Of a stretch of DNA of 64,000 nt, positions 25,033 through 34,407 are shown piece by piece. Each line of letters opens with the position of its first letter. The stretch's first letter is position 1. The stretch spans positions 164,702 to 228,701 of the forward strand of contig NZ_JACXIZ010000012.1 of assembly GCF_014705605.1 (NCBI RefSeq). Direction: 5' to 3'. Below the pieces are notes generated by a model. It was not told the origin of the DNA. It worked only from the letters and a program-made list of their open reading frames with translations, and searched no databases. Made by a program: the position numbers and the translations under genes. This DNA comes from Paenibacillus sabuli. GTDB taxonomy: Bacteria; Bacillota; Bacilli; Paenibacillales; Paenibacillaceae.

Positions 25033-26967
25033 ATGATGAATATCGAAGAGCAGCTTCGCCATTGGAACGCGGCCACGGTGCACATCACTGGCATCGAGCG
25101 CCTGGCGCTGGATACGCATGGGCCGCCGCAGACGTACCGGCTCGCCTCCAGCGCCTTCCTGTATATTACGCACGGCAGCGCGCGGCTCGATCTTGACGCA
25201 GCGGCGGCTTGCGGCGGCGCAGGCCTCGACCTGAACGCAGCTGCGCCGCACCGGCTGGTGCGCGGCTATGCCTGTCATGCCGGTCAGGGGGCCGTGCTGA
25301 CCGTCGCAGACGTGACCGAGCCGCTGCACGGTTACTTGCTGCACTACCAGGCCGATACCGGACCGCCGCTCGGCGAGGAAGCGCAGCACGCGCTTGCCCA
25401 CACCGAGGCGTTCGCACAGTCGTACGGCGTCCAGACCGTCCGCGCCGCGGCGCTGGATCGCCTGCTCGCTCAGCTCGAGACGACTTGGGCTCGCGCAGGA
25501 TCATTGGCCCAGTTGCAGACCAAGGCGCTCTTCTATCAATTCGTCTGCGAGCTGATGACGCAGCTGCACGAGGCGCTCCCGGCGCCGCAGACGACTCAGA
25601 CGTGGCAGGCGGCGCCCATACTGAGGCCGATGCAGCTGCCTCCGACGTCTGCACTGACGCCGGCGCAGCAGTCGCAGCCTCCTGCTCCGACACCGGACCT
25701 GGTGCGTCAGGCCGCCCGCTACATGGACGAGCACTACGCCGAGCCGATCACCGCGGAGGCGCTCGCCGCGCGGCTGAATTGCAGTCCGCGGACGCTGCAG
25801 CGCCTGTTCGGCAAGCGGCTGGCGCTCGGCCCGATCGACTATCTGATGCAACTGCGCATCGACCGCGCCAAGACGCTGCTGCAGAGCACTCGCGCCCCGC
25901 TCAAGGCAATCGCCGAGGCGGTCGGGTACGCGGACAGCTACTACTTCAGCCGCCTGTTCAAGCGGTACGCAGGGGTGTCGCCCAGCGAATATCGGACGGC
26001 GATGGAGCAGGCGCGCGCCGCGGAGGAAGGAGCATGCCCCGATCCGTCGATCCGCTGCGCCGCGGAGGACGCGGACAGCCGCGGCGGCGCGCAGGCGACC
26101 GATCCGCTGCAGGCGGCCGTCCGGCGGGCGCTGCCCACGGTCGTGCATCTGCGAGGCGAGCTATCCCTACATCGCCGGCCCCGGCGGATCGCCGTGCTGG
26201 ACCCGCAGTTCCTGGATCATCTGCTGGCGCTGGACACGCCGCCGGCCGGCAGCGTCACGGTGCCCGGGGACGGCGGCTTTCCGACCTGCATGACAGCCTC
26301 CCCGGCGGGCGCGATCGAGCCTCTGGGCACGCTGGCCTCTCCTCGGCTCGATGCGCTGTGCGAGCTGGCTCCGGACCTGATCATCTGCACGGAATTGCAG
26401 GCGCCTCTCTACCCGAGCCTGGCGACGATCGCGCCGACCGCGATGCTACCGCGCAACCGCGATTGGCGGGAGACGCTCCGCACGCTCGGGCGAATCACGG
26501 ACCGGCGCCAGGAGGCGGAGCGCATCCTGCAGCGCTATCGGCACAAGACGAGCGAGCTCCGCTCCAGGCTGAGCGAGCGGCTCCATGCGCAGTCGGTCAC
26601 GATGATCCGGCCGCGCCATAATGCGATCCGGCTGCATACGAGCGCGCATCGTACCGCTTCGATCCTTTACAAGGATCTCGGCCTGCGTCCGCCGGAGCAA
26701 GCCATGTATCGCAAGCGCACCAGCTCGGCGATCGCGCTGGACACGCTGCCCGAACTGGATACCGATCATTATTTTGTCCTGACTGACGACACCTGCCCGC
26801 GCTGGACCCGAGACCTTCAGCATTCGGCCGTCTGGCGGAATCTTCGGGCCGTGCGCGAGCAGCACATCTACCCGGCCTCCTCGAGCCTCTGGATTGCGTA
26901 TTACGGTCCGATCGCCATGAATCAGGTCGTCGATCAGGTCGCGGCGGCATTTTTGAAGGCAAGATAG
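25033..26967 (+). CDS. AraC regulator fused to siderophore-binding domain (Btr-like, second copy)
   Basis: A 644-residue protein: N-terminal AraC-type sensing region (about 10-160), a Pro/Gln-rich linker, an AraC double helix-turn-helix (about 225-325; VGYADSYYFSRLFKRYAGVS), an Ala-rich linker and a C-terminal ferric-siderophore binding fold (about 385-644) with no signal peptide. The last domain closely follows the lipoprotein encoded next: HRTASILYKDLGLRPPE versus HRTSQILYDDLGLTPPE, and WIAYYGPIAMN versus WVGYYGPIAID. It should sense the same iron chelate inside the cell and activate the adjacent genes, as Btr does. GGGAG lies 10 nt before the ATG. The nearest promoter-like site is at the repeat array 770 bp upstream, unless one lies closer and unseen. 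Confidence 0.9.
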   Translation: MMNIEEQLRHWNAATVHITGIERLALDTHGPPQTYRLASSAFLYITHGSARLDLDAAAACGGAGLDLNAAAPHRLVRGYACHAGQGAVLTVADVTEPLHGYLLHYQADTGPPLGEEAQHALAHTEAFAQSYGVQTVRAAALDRLLAQLETTWARAGSLAQLQTKALFYQFVCELMTQLHEALPAPQTTQTWQAAPILRPMQLPPTSALTPAQQSQPPAPTPDLVRQAARYMDEHYAEPITAEALAARLNCSPRTLQRLFGKRLALGPIDYLMQLRIDRAKTLLQSTRAPLKAIAEAVGYADSYYFSRLFKRYAGVSPSEYRTAMEQARAAEEGACPDPSIRCAAEDADSRGGAQATDPLQAAVRRALPTVVHLRGELSLHRRPRRIAVLDPQFLDHLLALDTPPAGSVTVPGDGGFPTCMTASPAGAIEPLGTLASPRLDALCELAPDLIICTELQAPLYPSLATIAPTAMLPRNRDWRETLRTLGRITDRRQEAERILQRYRHKTSELRSRLSERLHAQSVTMIRPRHNAIRLHTSAHRTASILYKDLGLRPPEQAMYRKRTSSAIALDTLPELDTDHYFVLTDDTCPRWTRDLQHSAVWRNLRAVREQHIYPASSSLWIAYYGPIAMNQVVDQVAAAFLKAR

Positions 26968-27113
26968 CTCGCCCTTTTTTGCCCCAGGCTGTCGATGCGG
27001 CGTTGGCCGCGCCCGTCGACGGCTCTTTGTCGTGTCGCCATTGTCCATGCGCGATTGGCGCAGATATCCATTGCACAGAGCGGCCGTCATGCTTATAGTG
27101 GTCTAAGTGAGGA

Positions 27114-27128
27114 TGAAAATTATTATCA
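27114..27128. promoter_or_regulatory. Fur box
   Basis: TGAAAATTATTATCA matches the 7-1-7 Fur consensus TGATAATNATTATCA at 14 of 15 positions. It lies 26 bp before the start of the second siderophore-binding lipoprotein gene. Confidence 0.75.
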
Positions 27129-27154
27129 ACTAGAACGAAGGAGCGGTATGAGCA

Positions 27155-28255
27155 ATGGTACGATCCATGTATTCGAAACGCAAGCTCTCGTGGAGCTTGA
27201 TGCTACTTGTCACGTTGATGATGCTGTTGGGCGCTTGCGCCAACAATGACGACCAGGCCGACCCCGGCACCGGAGCGGCAACGTCAGACGAATCGCAAAC
27301 GGGTAATACGGATGCGGGCGGCCCGGCCGAGGGCACGTCAGCTGGCACGGACGCGGAAGCAGGCAACGCTGCGGAAGAGGCAGACGAGAGCGCAGACCCT
27401 TCTTCCGAAACGGCTGCCGAGCTCGACACCCCGGTCACCATCCCGACGCTGAAGGGCGAGATCACGCTGGAGCAGGTGCCAGAGCGGATCGTCGTGCTGG
27501 ACGTGCAGTACGCGGACCAGATGCTGGCGCTGGGCGAGCGGCCCGCGGGCAGCGTCATCGCCGGCACCGACGGCGGACTGCCGCCCTATCTGGGCGATCA
27601 GATGGACGATATCCCGCTGCTCGGCACGTATGTCGAGCCGAATCTGGAGGGCGTCCTCGCGGCCTCGCCGGATCTGATTCTCGCGACGGAATTCCACGAG
27701 GACATCTATGAGGATCTGCTCAAGATCGCGCCGACGCTGATGCTCGAGCGCAACGAGGACTGGCAGACGGTGCTGGCGAAGATGGGACAGATCCTGAACA
27801 AGCAGCAGGAAGCGCAGGACTGGATCGCGGCATACGATCAGAAAATCAGCACGCTGAAAGCAAGCCTCGCCGAAAAAATGAGCGGGCAAATCGTGGCCCT
27901 GGTGCGCCCGAGGGACGGCCTGATTCGGCTGCAAACGACCTCGCATCGCACCTCGCAGATTCTGTACGACGACCTGGGTCTGACGCCGCCCGAAATGGCG
28001 GTCAACGACGCGGACACGAGCACGATGATCTCGCTCGAGGTCCTGCCGGAGCTGGAGGCGGAGCACATGTTCCTGCTGCAGGACGACACGAATGCCGCCC
28101 TGACCCAGGAGCTGCAAAACACGAGTATATGGGAAAACCTGAAAGCTGTGCAGGCGAATCACGTCTACGAGCAAAATACGGCGCAATGGGTCGGGTACTA
28201 TGGGCCGATCGCCATCGACCTGATCGTCGATCAGATCGCCGAGGCATTGGAGTAA
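27155..28255 (+). CDS. Ferric-siderophore binding lipoprotein (second copy)
   Basis: A 366-residue FeuA/FhuD-type binding protein with lipobox MLLGAC, a long acidic and Ala-rich linker (about 30-90) and the binding fold from PERIVVLDVQYADQMLALGE onward. It should be tethered outside the membrane and capture an iron chelate. A Fur box precedes it and an FhuF-like reductase gene follows 30 bp downstream; no permease or ATPase is nearby. The ATG at 27155 is 12 nt from AAGGAG; an out-of-frame ATG at 27148 is closer to that site, and an in-frame ATG at 27167 is a shorter alternative. Confidence 0.92.
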   Translation: MVRSMYSKRKLSWSLMLLVTLMMLLGACANNDDQADPGTGAATSDESQTGNTDAGGPAEGTSAGTDAEAGNAAEEADESADPSSETAAELDTPVTIPTLKGEITLEQVPERIVVLDVQYADQMLALGERPAGSVIAGTDGGLPPYLGDQMDDIPLLGTYVEPNLEGVLAASPDLILATEFHEDIYEDLLKIAPTLMLERNEDWQTVLAKMGQILNKQQEAQDWIAAYDQKISTLKASLAEKMSGQIVALVRPRDGLIRLQTTSHRTSQILYDDLGLTPPEMAVNDADTSTMISLEVLPELEAEHMFLLQDDTNAALTQELQNTSIWENLKAVQANHVYEQNTAQWVGYYGPIAIDLIVDQIAEALE

Positions 28256-28285
28256 GATGACGTCAGCACAGCGAGAGGAGGCCCC

Positions 28286-29104
28286 ATGAGCGGCCAATCG
28301 AGAATATCACAGCAGGAATGGGCGGACCTGCGTGCGCAATTCGGCCTGTGCAGGCGCACAGCCGGCCCAGGCGCCATCCCCGACGTCAGCATTGGCGCCG
28401 GCGCCTCCGCCCTTGCGATGCCGGCCTCGCATTTGCTTGATCCGGAGCGCGGCTCGGCCTATCTGGACCGATTGACCGAGCGGCTCAGGGCGCCTTCACG
28501 GATGACGGCCGCCTCGCAGTTCGTCAAGCGCTACGCCTTTGTCGCCGCCGTCCCTGTGCTGTACGCGATGACGGCGTACGACAAGGGACTGCACGCACGC
28601 GCGGAACATTGCCTCCTCGAAGCAACGCCGGACCGCTGGCTGACGCATATCCGCCTGGCCGACGACCAGGCAGGCTCCCCCGCACCCGGCGGCCGTCACG
28701 CCTGGCGCGAGGCGCTCCTGCATGCCCTCTTCGCCGAGAATATGGGGCCGATCATTCACATGCTGGCCGAGATCGCCCGCGCGCCCAAGCCGATGCTGTG
28801 GGAAAATGCCGCGGTGCGCGTCTACTCGCTGTACGAAAAACGGCTCGCCGCTTCGGAGGATGAAGCGGTGCGGGCGCGCGGCCGCGAAGATTATGCCTAT
28901 ATGCTGCACCAAGCGCCCGGCGCCCTCTTCGGAGAAGCGCGCAACCCGCTCCTCCGATTCTATGGCGACGCCGCGCCGGCAGCCTCCCTCGCGCCCGACT
29001 GCGACGCGCCGTCCGGTACGCCGACGCGCATCCGAAAAACCTGCTGCTTCTATTACGAAGTGTCTCCGGTGGAAGAGTACTGTACAAGCTGCCCCAAATT
29101 GTAA
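28286..29104 (+). CDS. FhuF-like ferric-siderophore reductase
   Basis: A 272-residue cytoplasmic protein ending in the FhuF [2Fe-2S] motif: CC-x10-C-x2-C in the last 20 residues (CCFYYEVSPVEEYCTSCPKL). FhuF proteins reduce Fe(III) bound to hydroxamate-type siderophores, releasing Fe(II). The N-terminal part is the helical FhuF-like region (AASQFVKRYAFVAAVPVLYA). It follows the binding lipoprotein in one operon, and AGGAGG precedes the ATG. This fits a module in which a captured chelate is sensed by the fusion regulator and its iron freed by this enzyme. Confidence 0.88.
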   Translation: MSGQSRISQQEWADLRAQFGLCRRTAGPGAIPDVSIGAGASALAMPASHLLDPERGSAYLDRLTERLRAPSRMTAASQFVKRYAFVAAVPVLYAMTAYDKGLHARAEHCLLEATPDRWLTHIRLADDQAGSPAPGGRHAWREALLHALFAENMGPIIHMLAEIARAPKPMLWENAAVRVYSLYEKRLAASEDEAVRARGREDYAYMLHQAPGALFGEARNPLLRFYGDAAPAASLAPDCDAPSGTPTRIRKTCCFYYEVSPVEEYCTSCPKL

Positions 29105-29143
29105 GCCGTCGGATAGCCGATCCTAAAAAGCGCCAGAGGCCAG

Positions 29144-31009
29144 CTATGACTCCGCCGACCCCGTGTCCCCCGGCACGTCGGCCTTCAATCGCACCGTCAC
29201 CGTCGTGCCGCTCCCCGGCTCCGAGACGACGGACAGGCCGTACCCTTCCCCGGCATAGAGCCGAATGCGCGCATTGACATTGTACAGCCCGTACGAGCTG
29301 CCGCCGCTGGTCGGAGCGGCCCCGCCGTCCGGCGCTGCGGTCAGCAGCCGGCGCGTCTGGGCCTCGTCCATGCCGATCCCGTTGTCCGTCACGGTCAGCA
29401 GCAGATCACCCTGCGCGCGGCGCGCGGCGACGACGATGCGACCCTGCCGGTCCTTGGCCTTGCGGATGCCGTGCAGCAGCGCATTCTCGACGATCGGCTG
29501 CAGGATCAGCTTCGGCATCACGCGCTCCTCCAGCCCGGGCTCGGCGTCGATGACGTATTCGAAGGTCCCCTGGAAGCGGCTCTGCTGGATCGCCAGATAC
29601 ACCTCCACGAGCTGGAGCTCGTCCTCGACCGTCACGATGCTGCGCCCCTTGTTCAGACTGAGCCGGAAGTACTTGGCCAGGCTGTCGATCATCTGGCTGA
29701 TGTCGTCCGCGCCGCGGCCGATCGCGATCCAGTTGATCGTATCGAGCGTATTGTACAGGAAGTGCGGGTTGATCTGCGCCTGCAGCGCCTGCAGCTGCGC
29801 CTCGCGCTCATGCAGCTGTGCGGCATACTTCTCCTCGACCAGGGTGCGCACGCGCAGGATGAGATGGTCGACGCTGCGCTCGAGCATCTGGAAGTCGCCG
29901 TTCACCTGCGGCAGCTCGCGCAGCCCGTCGCGGCCGTCCTTGCCCTCCCGGCGGATCGCGGTGATGACATGATGGACCCGGCGGTTCATGCCGCGCACGA
30001 TGATCGCCAGCAGCAGGAACGGCAGGATGAGGAACAGGGCGACATAGGCGATCAGCGACGTCCATTCCGCCTGGCGCGTCAGCCGCACCGACTGCGGCGA
30101 GAGCTGCGCCTCGGTCCCCTGGGCGATCAGGTGCCAGCCGGCCTGCTCCAGTCGGGTGTGCATCACCTCGTAGGGCTGGCCGTCCAGGCTGACGGTGCGG
30201 AGGCCGTCCGTGCCCCCCAGCGCGGCGCGCACCGCCTCGGGCACGGCCGTGCCGATCCGCGGCCGGTCCGGATGGTAGACGATGCGCCCGTCCGCATCCG
30301 CAATATATACCTCGGTGGAGGGCGCGAACTGCAGCTCGGACACGATCTGCGCGAGCATCGACTCGCGCACGTCGATCATCAGCACCCCAGATACCCGGTC
30401 GTAATTGGCGGGATCGCGCAGCATGCGCGCCGCCGAGAAGATGCGGGCTTCGCCGCTGCCCAGGAATTCCTCCCCGTATGCGCCGCGCCACACGATGCCT
30501 CCATTGTCCGCCAGGATCGCCTCGTACCACGGCTCGCCTCGCAGACTGTCGAGCGTAAAGAAGTTGACCCGCTCCTCGGCGTACAGCTTGGAGCTGTCCA
30601 CGAACAGCCGCATGTGGAAGACATCCGGATTGGTCTGGATCGTGTCCACGAGATAGCGCAGATCCCGGATCACCTCGATCTGCGTCGCGATCGAGCGGTC
30701 GTCGGGGCGGACGGCCAGATATTCGTGCAGCTTGGCATTCATGAAGGCGGCATCGCTGATATTGGCGATATGCTCCAGGCGGTACGACAGGTTGCTGCCG
30801 GCCTGCTTGAGCGCCTGCTGCATCGTGCGCAGCACCTCGCTCTTGAGAATCGCCGAGGAGCGGGCGTAGTACCCGTAGAGGAAGACCGCCGCCGGCAGCA
30901 CGATCAGCAGCAGATAGGCGAGCAGCCACGGCCGCGGGATCGTGAACCGGTGCAGCAGGCCGCCGCTCCAGGCCGAGAGGCGCAGCATCGCCGCGCGCAG
31001 CTTAGCCAT
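29144..31009 (-). CDS. Sensor histidine kinase, YesM type
   Basis: A 621-residue membrane kinase with transmembrane helices near 27-48 and 315-340 flanking an extracellular Cache-like sensor. The His_kinase block carries predicted phospho-acceptor H416 in INPHFLYNTLDTINW, and the HATPase_c domain shows PIVENALLHGI and DNGIGM. Its start overlaps the end of the response-regulator gene by 8 nt. Order on this strand is permease, permease, binding protein, regulator, kinase, so the pair probably senses the substrate of the importer encoded upstream. Confidence 0.93.
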   Translation of the reverse strand: MAKLRAAMLRLSAWSGGLLHRFTIPRPWLLAYLLLIVLPAAVFLYGYYARSSAILKSEVLRTMQQALKQAGSNLSYRLEHIANISDAAFMNAKLHEYLAVRPDDRSIATQIEVIRDLRYLVDTIQTNPDVFHMRLFVDSSKLYAEERVNFFTLDSLRGEPWYEAILADNGGIVWRGAYGEEFLGSGEARIFSAARMLRDPANYDRVSGVLMIDVRESMLAQIVSELQFAPSTEVYIADADGRIVYHPDRPRIGTAVPEAVRAALGGTDGLRTVSLDGQPYEVMHTRLEQAGWHLIAQGTEAQLSPQSVRLTRQAEWTSLIAYVALFLILPFLLLAIIVRGMNRRVHHVITAIRREGKDGRDGLRELPQVNGDFQMLERSVDHLILRVRTLVEEKYAAQLHEREAQLQALQAQINPHFLYNTLDTINWIAIGRGADDISQMIDSLAKYFRLSLNKGRSIVTVEDELQLVEVYLAIQQSRFQGTFEYVIDAEPGLEERVMPKLILQPIVENALLHGIRKAKDRQGRIVVAARRAQGDLLLTVTDNGIGMDEAQTRRLLTAAPDGGAAPTSGGSSYGLYNVNARIRLYAGEGYGLSVVSEPGSGTTVTVRLKADVPGDTGSAES

Positions 31010-32639
31010 GATGCTCGCGATAGGCGCTCGGCGTCAGACCCGTCGCTTTTTTGAAGAGGCGGGTGAAGTAGCTCGGGTCGTTGTAGCCGATCGCATAGCA
31101 GATGTCGTAGAACTTGTGCTGCGGCTCGCGCAGCAGCGCCTTGGCCCGCTCGATCCGCACCTGGGTCAGGTATTCGTTGATCGTCTGGCCGGTCTCCTGC
31201 TTGAATAACAGGCTGACATACGTCGGCGAGAGATAGACCGTCTTGGCGATCTCGGCGACGGTCAGCTGGCTGTCGCCGTATTGGCGCTCGATGACCGTCC
31301 GCACGCGCTCGACCAGATTGGCGACCTTGCCGGAGCGCCGCTCGCGGATGCGCCCCCCGACCTCGCCCAGGTACGCCGCCAGCTCCTCCCGCATCTCGCC
31401 CAGCGTCTCGCGCGCGAGCAGCGCATGCCACAGCGCCGTCTCCGCCGCCTCCAGCTCCGGCGTATGCAGCTCCATCTCCAGCAGCAGCTGGCGCACCGCC
31501 AGCACGATCTGCAGGCAGACGCTCTGGCCGTACTTGAGCCCGTCGCCGCGATTGCGGCTCAGCACCTGGAACACCTCGTCCAGCGCCGCATCCAGCCGGT
31601 CCGACTCATCGCCCTTGAGCGCGGAGAAGAGCGGCTCCAATTGCTCGGCATCGACGCGGTGCAGCGCCGGCTCGCCGCCGCGCTCGGCATGATGCAGGCT
31701 GTCCATCGTGATGATCCGGTTCTTGCCCAGGTACCAGCGGTGATCGGCCGCCTCGCGGGCCTGCCGGTAGGCCCCGGCGACCCGCGCCAGCCCCTCCGCC
31801 CGGTCGCTGATGCCGATCGTCACGCCGAGCCGCAGGTAGCGCTCCAGGCTGCTGCGGATATCGGCCGCGAGCGCGAGCAGCGCCTCCGCGCCGTCGGGCG
31901 ACTCGCCGCCCTCGAGCGTCTGCAGCAGGCCGACGAATTCGCCGTGCTGATGCGCGATGACGTAGCCGCGGAAGTAGGTGTCCACCAGCTCCTGCACGAT
32001 ATTGAGCACGGCGTACCAGAGCAGCTGGGCGTCCCGCTCCGAGCGCGACGCCGTGACCTCGCTCAGGTCGTCGATCTCGACCACGATGACCCAATAGGCG
32101 GACGTCACCGGCAGATCGAGCCCCAGGAAGGCGATGCGCTCGTCCAAGCCCCGCCGCGGCGCGCCGCTCGTCATCAGTGCCAGCAGCAGCCGCTCGCGCA
32201 GCAGCGGCAAGCCTTCCTTGAGCTGCTCCATCAATTGACGGCGCTGCTGCTGCTCCCGGCGCTGCGCATCCAGCTCATCCACGACCCGCCGCACGACCGC
32301 CTCCAGCTCCTTGCGATTGACGGGCTTGAAGATATAATCGGTGGCGTTGATCTTCAGCGCGGACTTGAGGTAATCGGCGTCGTCATGCCCGCTGATGAAC
32401 ACGATCTTGCACTGCGGATGCGACTGGGCGATCCGCCGCGCCATCGTGATGCCGTCCATGCTCGGCATGCGGATGTCGGTCAGCACGAGGTCCGGCGGCT
32501 GCTGTGCGATCATCTCCAGCGCGACGTCGCCGTCATCGGCCTCGCCCGCCCATTCGATGCCATAGGCCGTCCAGTCCACATAGCGGCGCAGCCCGGCCCG
32601 TACCGCGGGCTCGTCGTCGACAATCAGCATCTTGTACAT
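31002..32639 (-). CDS. Response regulator, YesN type
   Basis: A 545-residue regulator. The receiver shows D8-D9, predicted phospho-acceptor D55 in LVLTDIRMPSMDG, S83 and K105. A middle region of about 300 residues leads to a C-terminal AraC double helix-turn-helix (VYLSPTYVSLLFKQETGQTI, IGYNDPSYFTRLFKKATGLT). It should be phosphorylated by the kinase encoded just downstream. GGAGAG precedes the ATG. It lies 129 bp behind the binding-protein gene, with a hairpin between them, so its expression may be lower than the importer's. Confidence 0.94.
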   Translation of the reverse strand: MYKMLIVDDEPAVRAGLRRYVDWTAYGIEWAGEADDGDVALEMIAQQPPDLVLTDIRMPSMDGITMARRIAQSHPQCKIVFISGHDDADYLKSALKINATDYIFKPVNRKELEAVVRRVVDELDAQRREQQQRRQLMEQLKEGLPLLRERLLLALMTSGAPRRGLDERIAFLGLDLPVTSAYWVIVVEIDDLSEVTASRSERDAQLLWYAVLNIVQELVDTYFRGYVIAHQHGEFVGLLQTLEGGESPDGAEALLALAADIRSSLERYLRLGVTIGISDRAEGLARVAGAYRQAREAADHRWYLGKNRIITMDSLHHAERGGEPALHRVDAEQLEPLFSALKGDESDRLDAALDEVFQVLSRNRGDGLKYGQSVCLQIVLAVRQLLLEMELHTPELEAAETALWHALLARETLGEMREELAAYLGEVGGRIRERRSGKVANLVERVRTVIERQYGDSQLTVAEIAKTVYLSPTYVSLLFKQETGQTINEYLTQVRIERAKALLREPQHKFYDICYAIGYNDPSYFTRLFKKATGLTPSAYREHHG

Positions 32640-32708
32640 CGCTCGCTCTCCTCTCCGGGGTCATTCGGCTTGGTCTCATTGTATCACGACGGACGCCGAC
32701 CAGCGCCA

Positions 32709-32743
32709 AACGGCAAGCGCGAGCCCTGCTCGCACTTGCCGTC
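32709..32743 (-). terminator. Stem-loop between binding-protein and regulator genes
   Basis: ACGGCAAGYGCGAGC and its complement flank a 3-nt loop. On the minus strand it is followed by TTTGGCG rather than a long T-run, so it may only partly stop transcription between the importer genes and the two-component genes. Confidence 0.55.
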
Positions 32744-32768
32744 TGATTCGCTTCGCATGGCTGCTTCG

Positions 32769-34334
32769 TTACCGATTCGCATACCATTCGTTGACTTCGT
32801 TTACGCTCGCCTCGCCGCCGGCGGCATTGTACTTCGCCCGGAACTCCTCCAGGCCGTCCAGCGATTCGGCGCCCGCAATGAGCTTGATGGTGTAGTCCCC
32901 GACCATCGTCTCGAGCTGCTGGTTGTTTTTCGAGTACGTCGGCATGAAGGGCGACAGACCGAGCACATTCGTGATCTGGATCTCCTCCGGCTGCTCGTTG
33001 TTCAAGAAGCTGAATGCCTCGTACATGACCGGATTTTTGCGCACGCGCGCTTGCCAGTACTGCGGGTAGTGCTCCGTCACGCCCGACATGTAGTTATTCG
33101 CCAGATTGCGCTCGTCGGTGAAGATCGGCTGGATCGGCACGTAGGCTCCGTCTTCGACCTTGTAGTGCGTGCCTTCCTCGCCGATCGCCAGGCTCTTGAA
33201 CGTCTCTTCCTCCAGCGTCGCGTTGATCCACTTGATCGCTTCCTCCGGATGATTGGAGGACTTGGGGATGAAGGTCAGCCGGTCGAAGCCGGAATTGGCC
33301 GAGAAGCCCGCCTCGCCCGAAGGGCCGGTCAGCGCGCCGATGAATTCGAAGGCTGCGTCCGGATGCGTCTGCGCCAGCGTCTCCGCCAGCGCCGGGATGT
33401 CCGCCCAGTGGACGATGATCGCGCCGGCCTGACCGCTGGAGAATTTCTCCTTGGCGGTGGCGTCCTTGTTGGCGACGAATTCCGAATCGAGCAGCCCCTG
33501 CTCGTACAGGTCCGACACATACGTCACATAGTCGGCATACGACGGATCGAGGATGCGCGGCAGCAGCTCGCCGTCGACCTCGTTCCAGGCGTTCGGCATG
33601 CCGAACGCGCCGACGATATTTTCCAGCATCGGCTGATTGCCGTGAATGGTCAGCGGCACGTTCTTGTTGCCGTTGCCGCCCGGATCCTGCTCCTTGAACG
33701 CCTGCAGCGCCGCGGTCAGCTCCTCCAGCGTCGTCGGCTTCTCCAGACCGACCTGCTCCAGCCAGTCGGTGCGGATCAGGATGCTGCTGTTCACCTTATA
33801 GGTGACCGCATCCGGAATCGCATACAGCTTGTCGTTGACTTTAACCGCTTCCATCATCTCCGGGGTGAGCGCGGCCTGGATGTTCGGACCGTATTCTTCG
33901 ATCAGCGGCATCAGGTCGACGAGCGCGCCCTTCTGGGCGAAGTCGGAGTAGAGCGCCTTGTCGGCGTAGATCGTGACGGCGTCGTACGGCTCGCCCGAGC
34001 CGAGCAGCAGATTCAGCTTCTCCTGCCACTTGTCCTGGGGCAGCATGTCGTACTTGACCGGATAGCCGGTCTTCTCCTCCAGCAGCGCCGCTACCGGGTA
34101 CGTGTTGTAGTCCTCGCCTTGCCAGACGCTCAGCCGCTTCAGCTCCGGCTTGTCGGCATCCGCGTTTGCATTTGTACCCTCTGCCGCCGTATTGCCATTG
34201 CCATTGCCGTTTGCCGGCGCGTTGTTGCCTTCGCCGTCCGACCCGCCGGACGAGCATGCCGAGAGCACGAGCAGCAGCGCCGTCAAGACGAGCAGCAGCG
34301 GCTGCAGCCGTTTGCGTTTCTGGTTGTTTTTCAT
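32769..34334 (-). CDS. Oligosaccharide-binding lipoprotein (LplA type)
   Basis: A 521-residue family 1 binding protein. Lipobox VLSAC is followed by a Gly/Asn-rich linker (about 25-60). Typical LplA-type stretches are GYPVKYDMLPQDKWQEKLNL and YAIPDAVTYKVNSSILIRTDW. It should bind an oligosaccharide outside the cell for the two permeases encoded upstream. AGGAGG is 7 nt before the start. The size (over 500 residues) is typical of the LplA/YtcQ subgroup that works with LplB and LplC permeases. Confidence 0.92.
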   Translation of the reverse strand: MKNNQKRKRLQPLLLVLTALLLVLSACSSGGSDGEGNNAPANGNGNGNTAAEGTNANADADKPELKRLSVWQGEDYNTYPVAALLEEKTGYPVKYDMLPQDKWQEKLNLLLGSGEPYDAVTIYADKALYSDFAQKGALVDLMPLIEEYGPNIQAALTPEMMEAVKVNDKLYAIPDAVTYKVNSSILIRTDWLEQVGLEKPTTLEELTAALQAFKEQDPGGNGNKNVPLTIHGNQPMLENIVGAFGMPNAWNEVDGELLPRILDPSYADYVTYVSDLYEQGLLDSEFVANKDATAKEKFSSGQAGAIIVHWADIPALAETLAQTHPDAAFEFIGALTGPSGEAGFSANSGFDRLTFIPKSSNHPEEAIKWINATLEEETFKSLAIGEEGTHYKVEDGAYVPIQPIFTDERNLANNYMSGVTEHYPQYWQARVRKNPVMYEAFSFLNNEQPEEIQITNVLGLSPFMPTYSKNNQQLETMVGDYTIKLIAGAESLDGLEEFRAKYNAAGGEASVNEVNEWYANR

Positions 34335-34407
34335 GGATAGACCCTCCTGAAATTCATTTTATCATTACTTTTCCTAAGGAAAAGACAATGTATTGGATTG
34401 AAATTTT

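Noticed and set aside
31281..34340. Open frame of about 1019 codons on the plus strand
   Set aside because: It lies opposite the response regulator and binding-protein genes, both with clear domains and ribosome sites.
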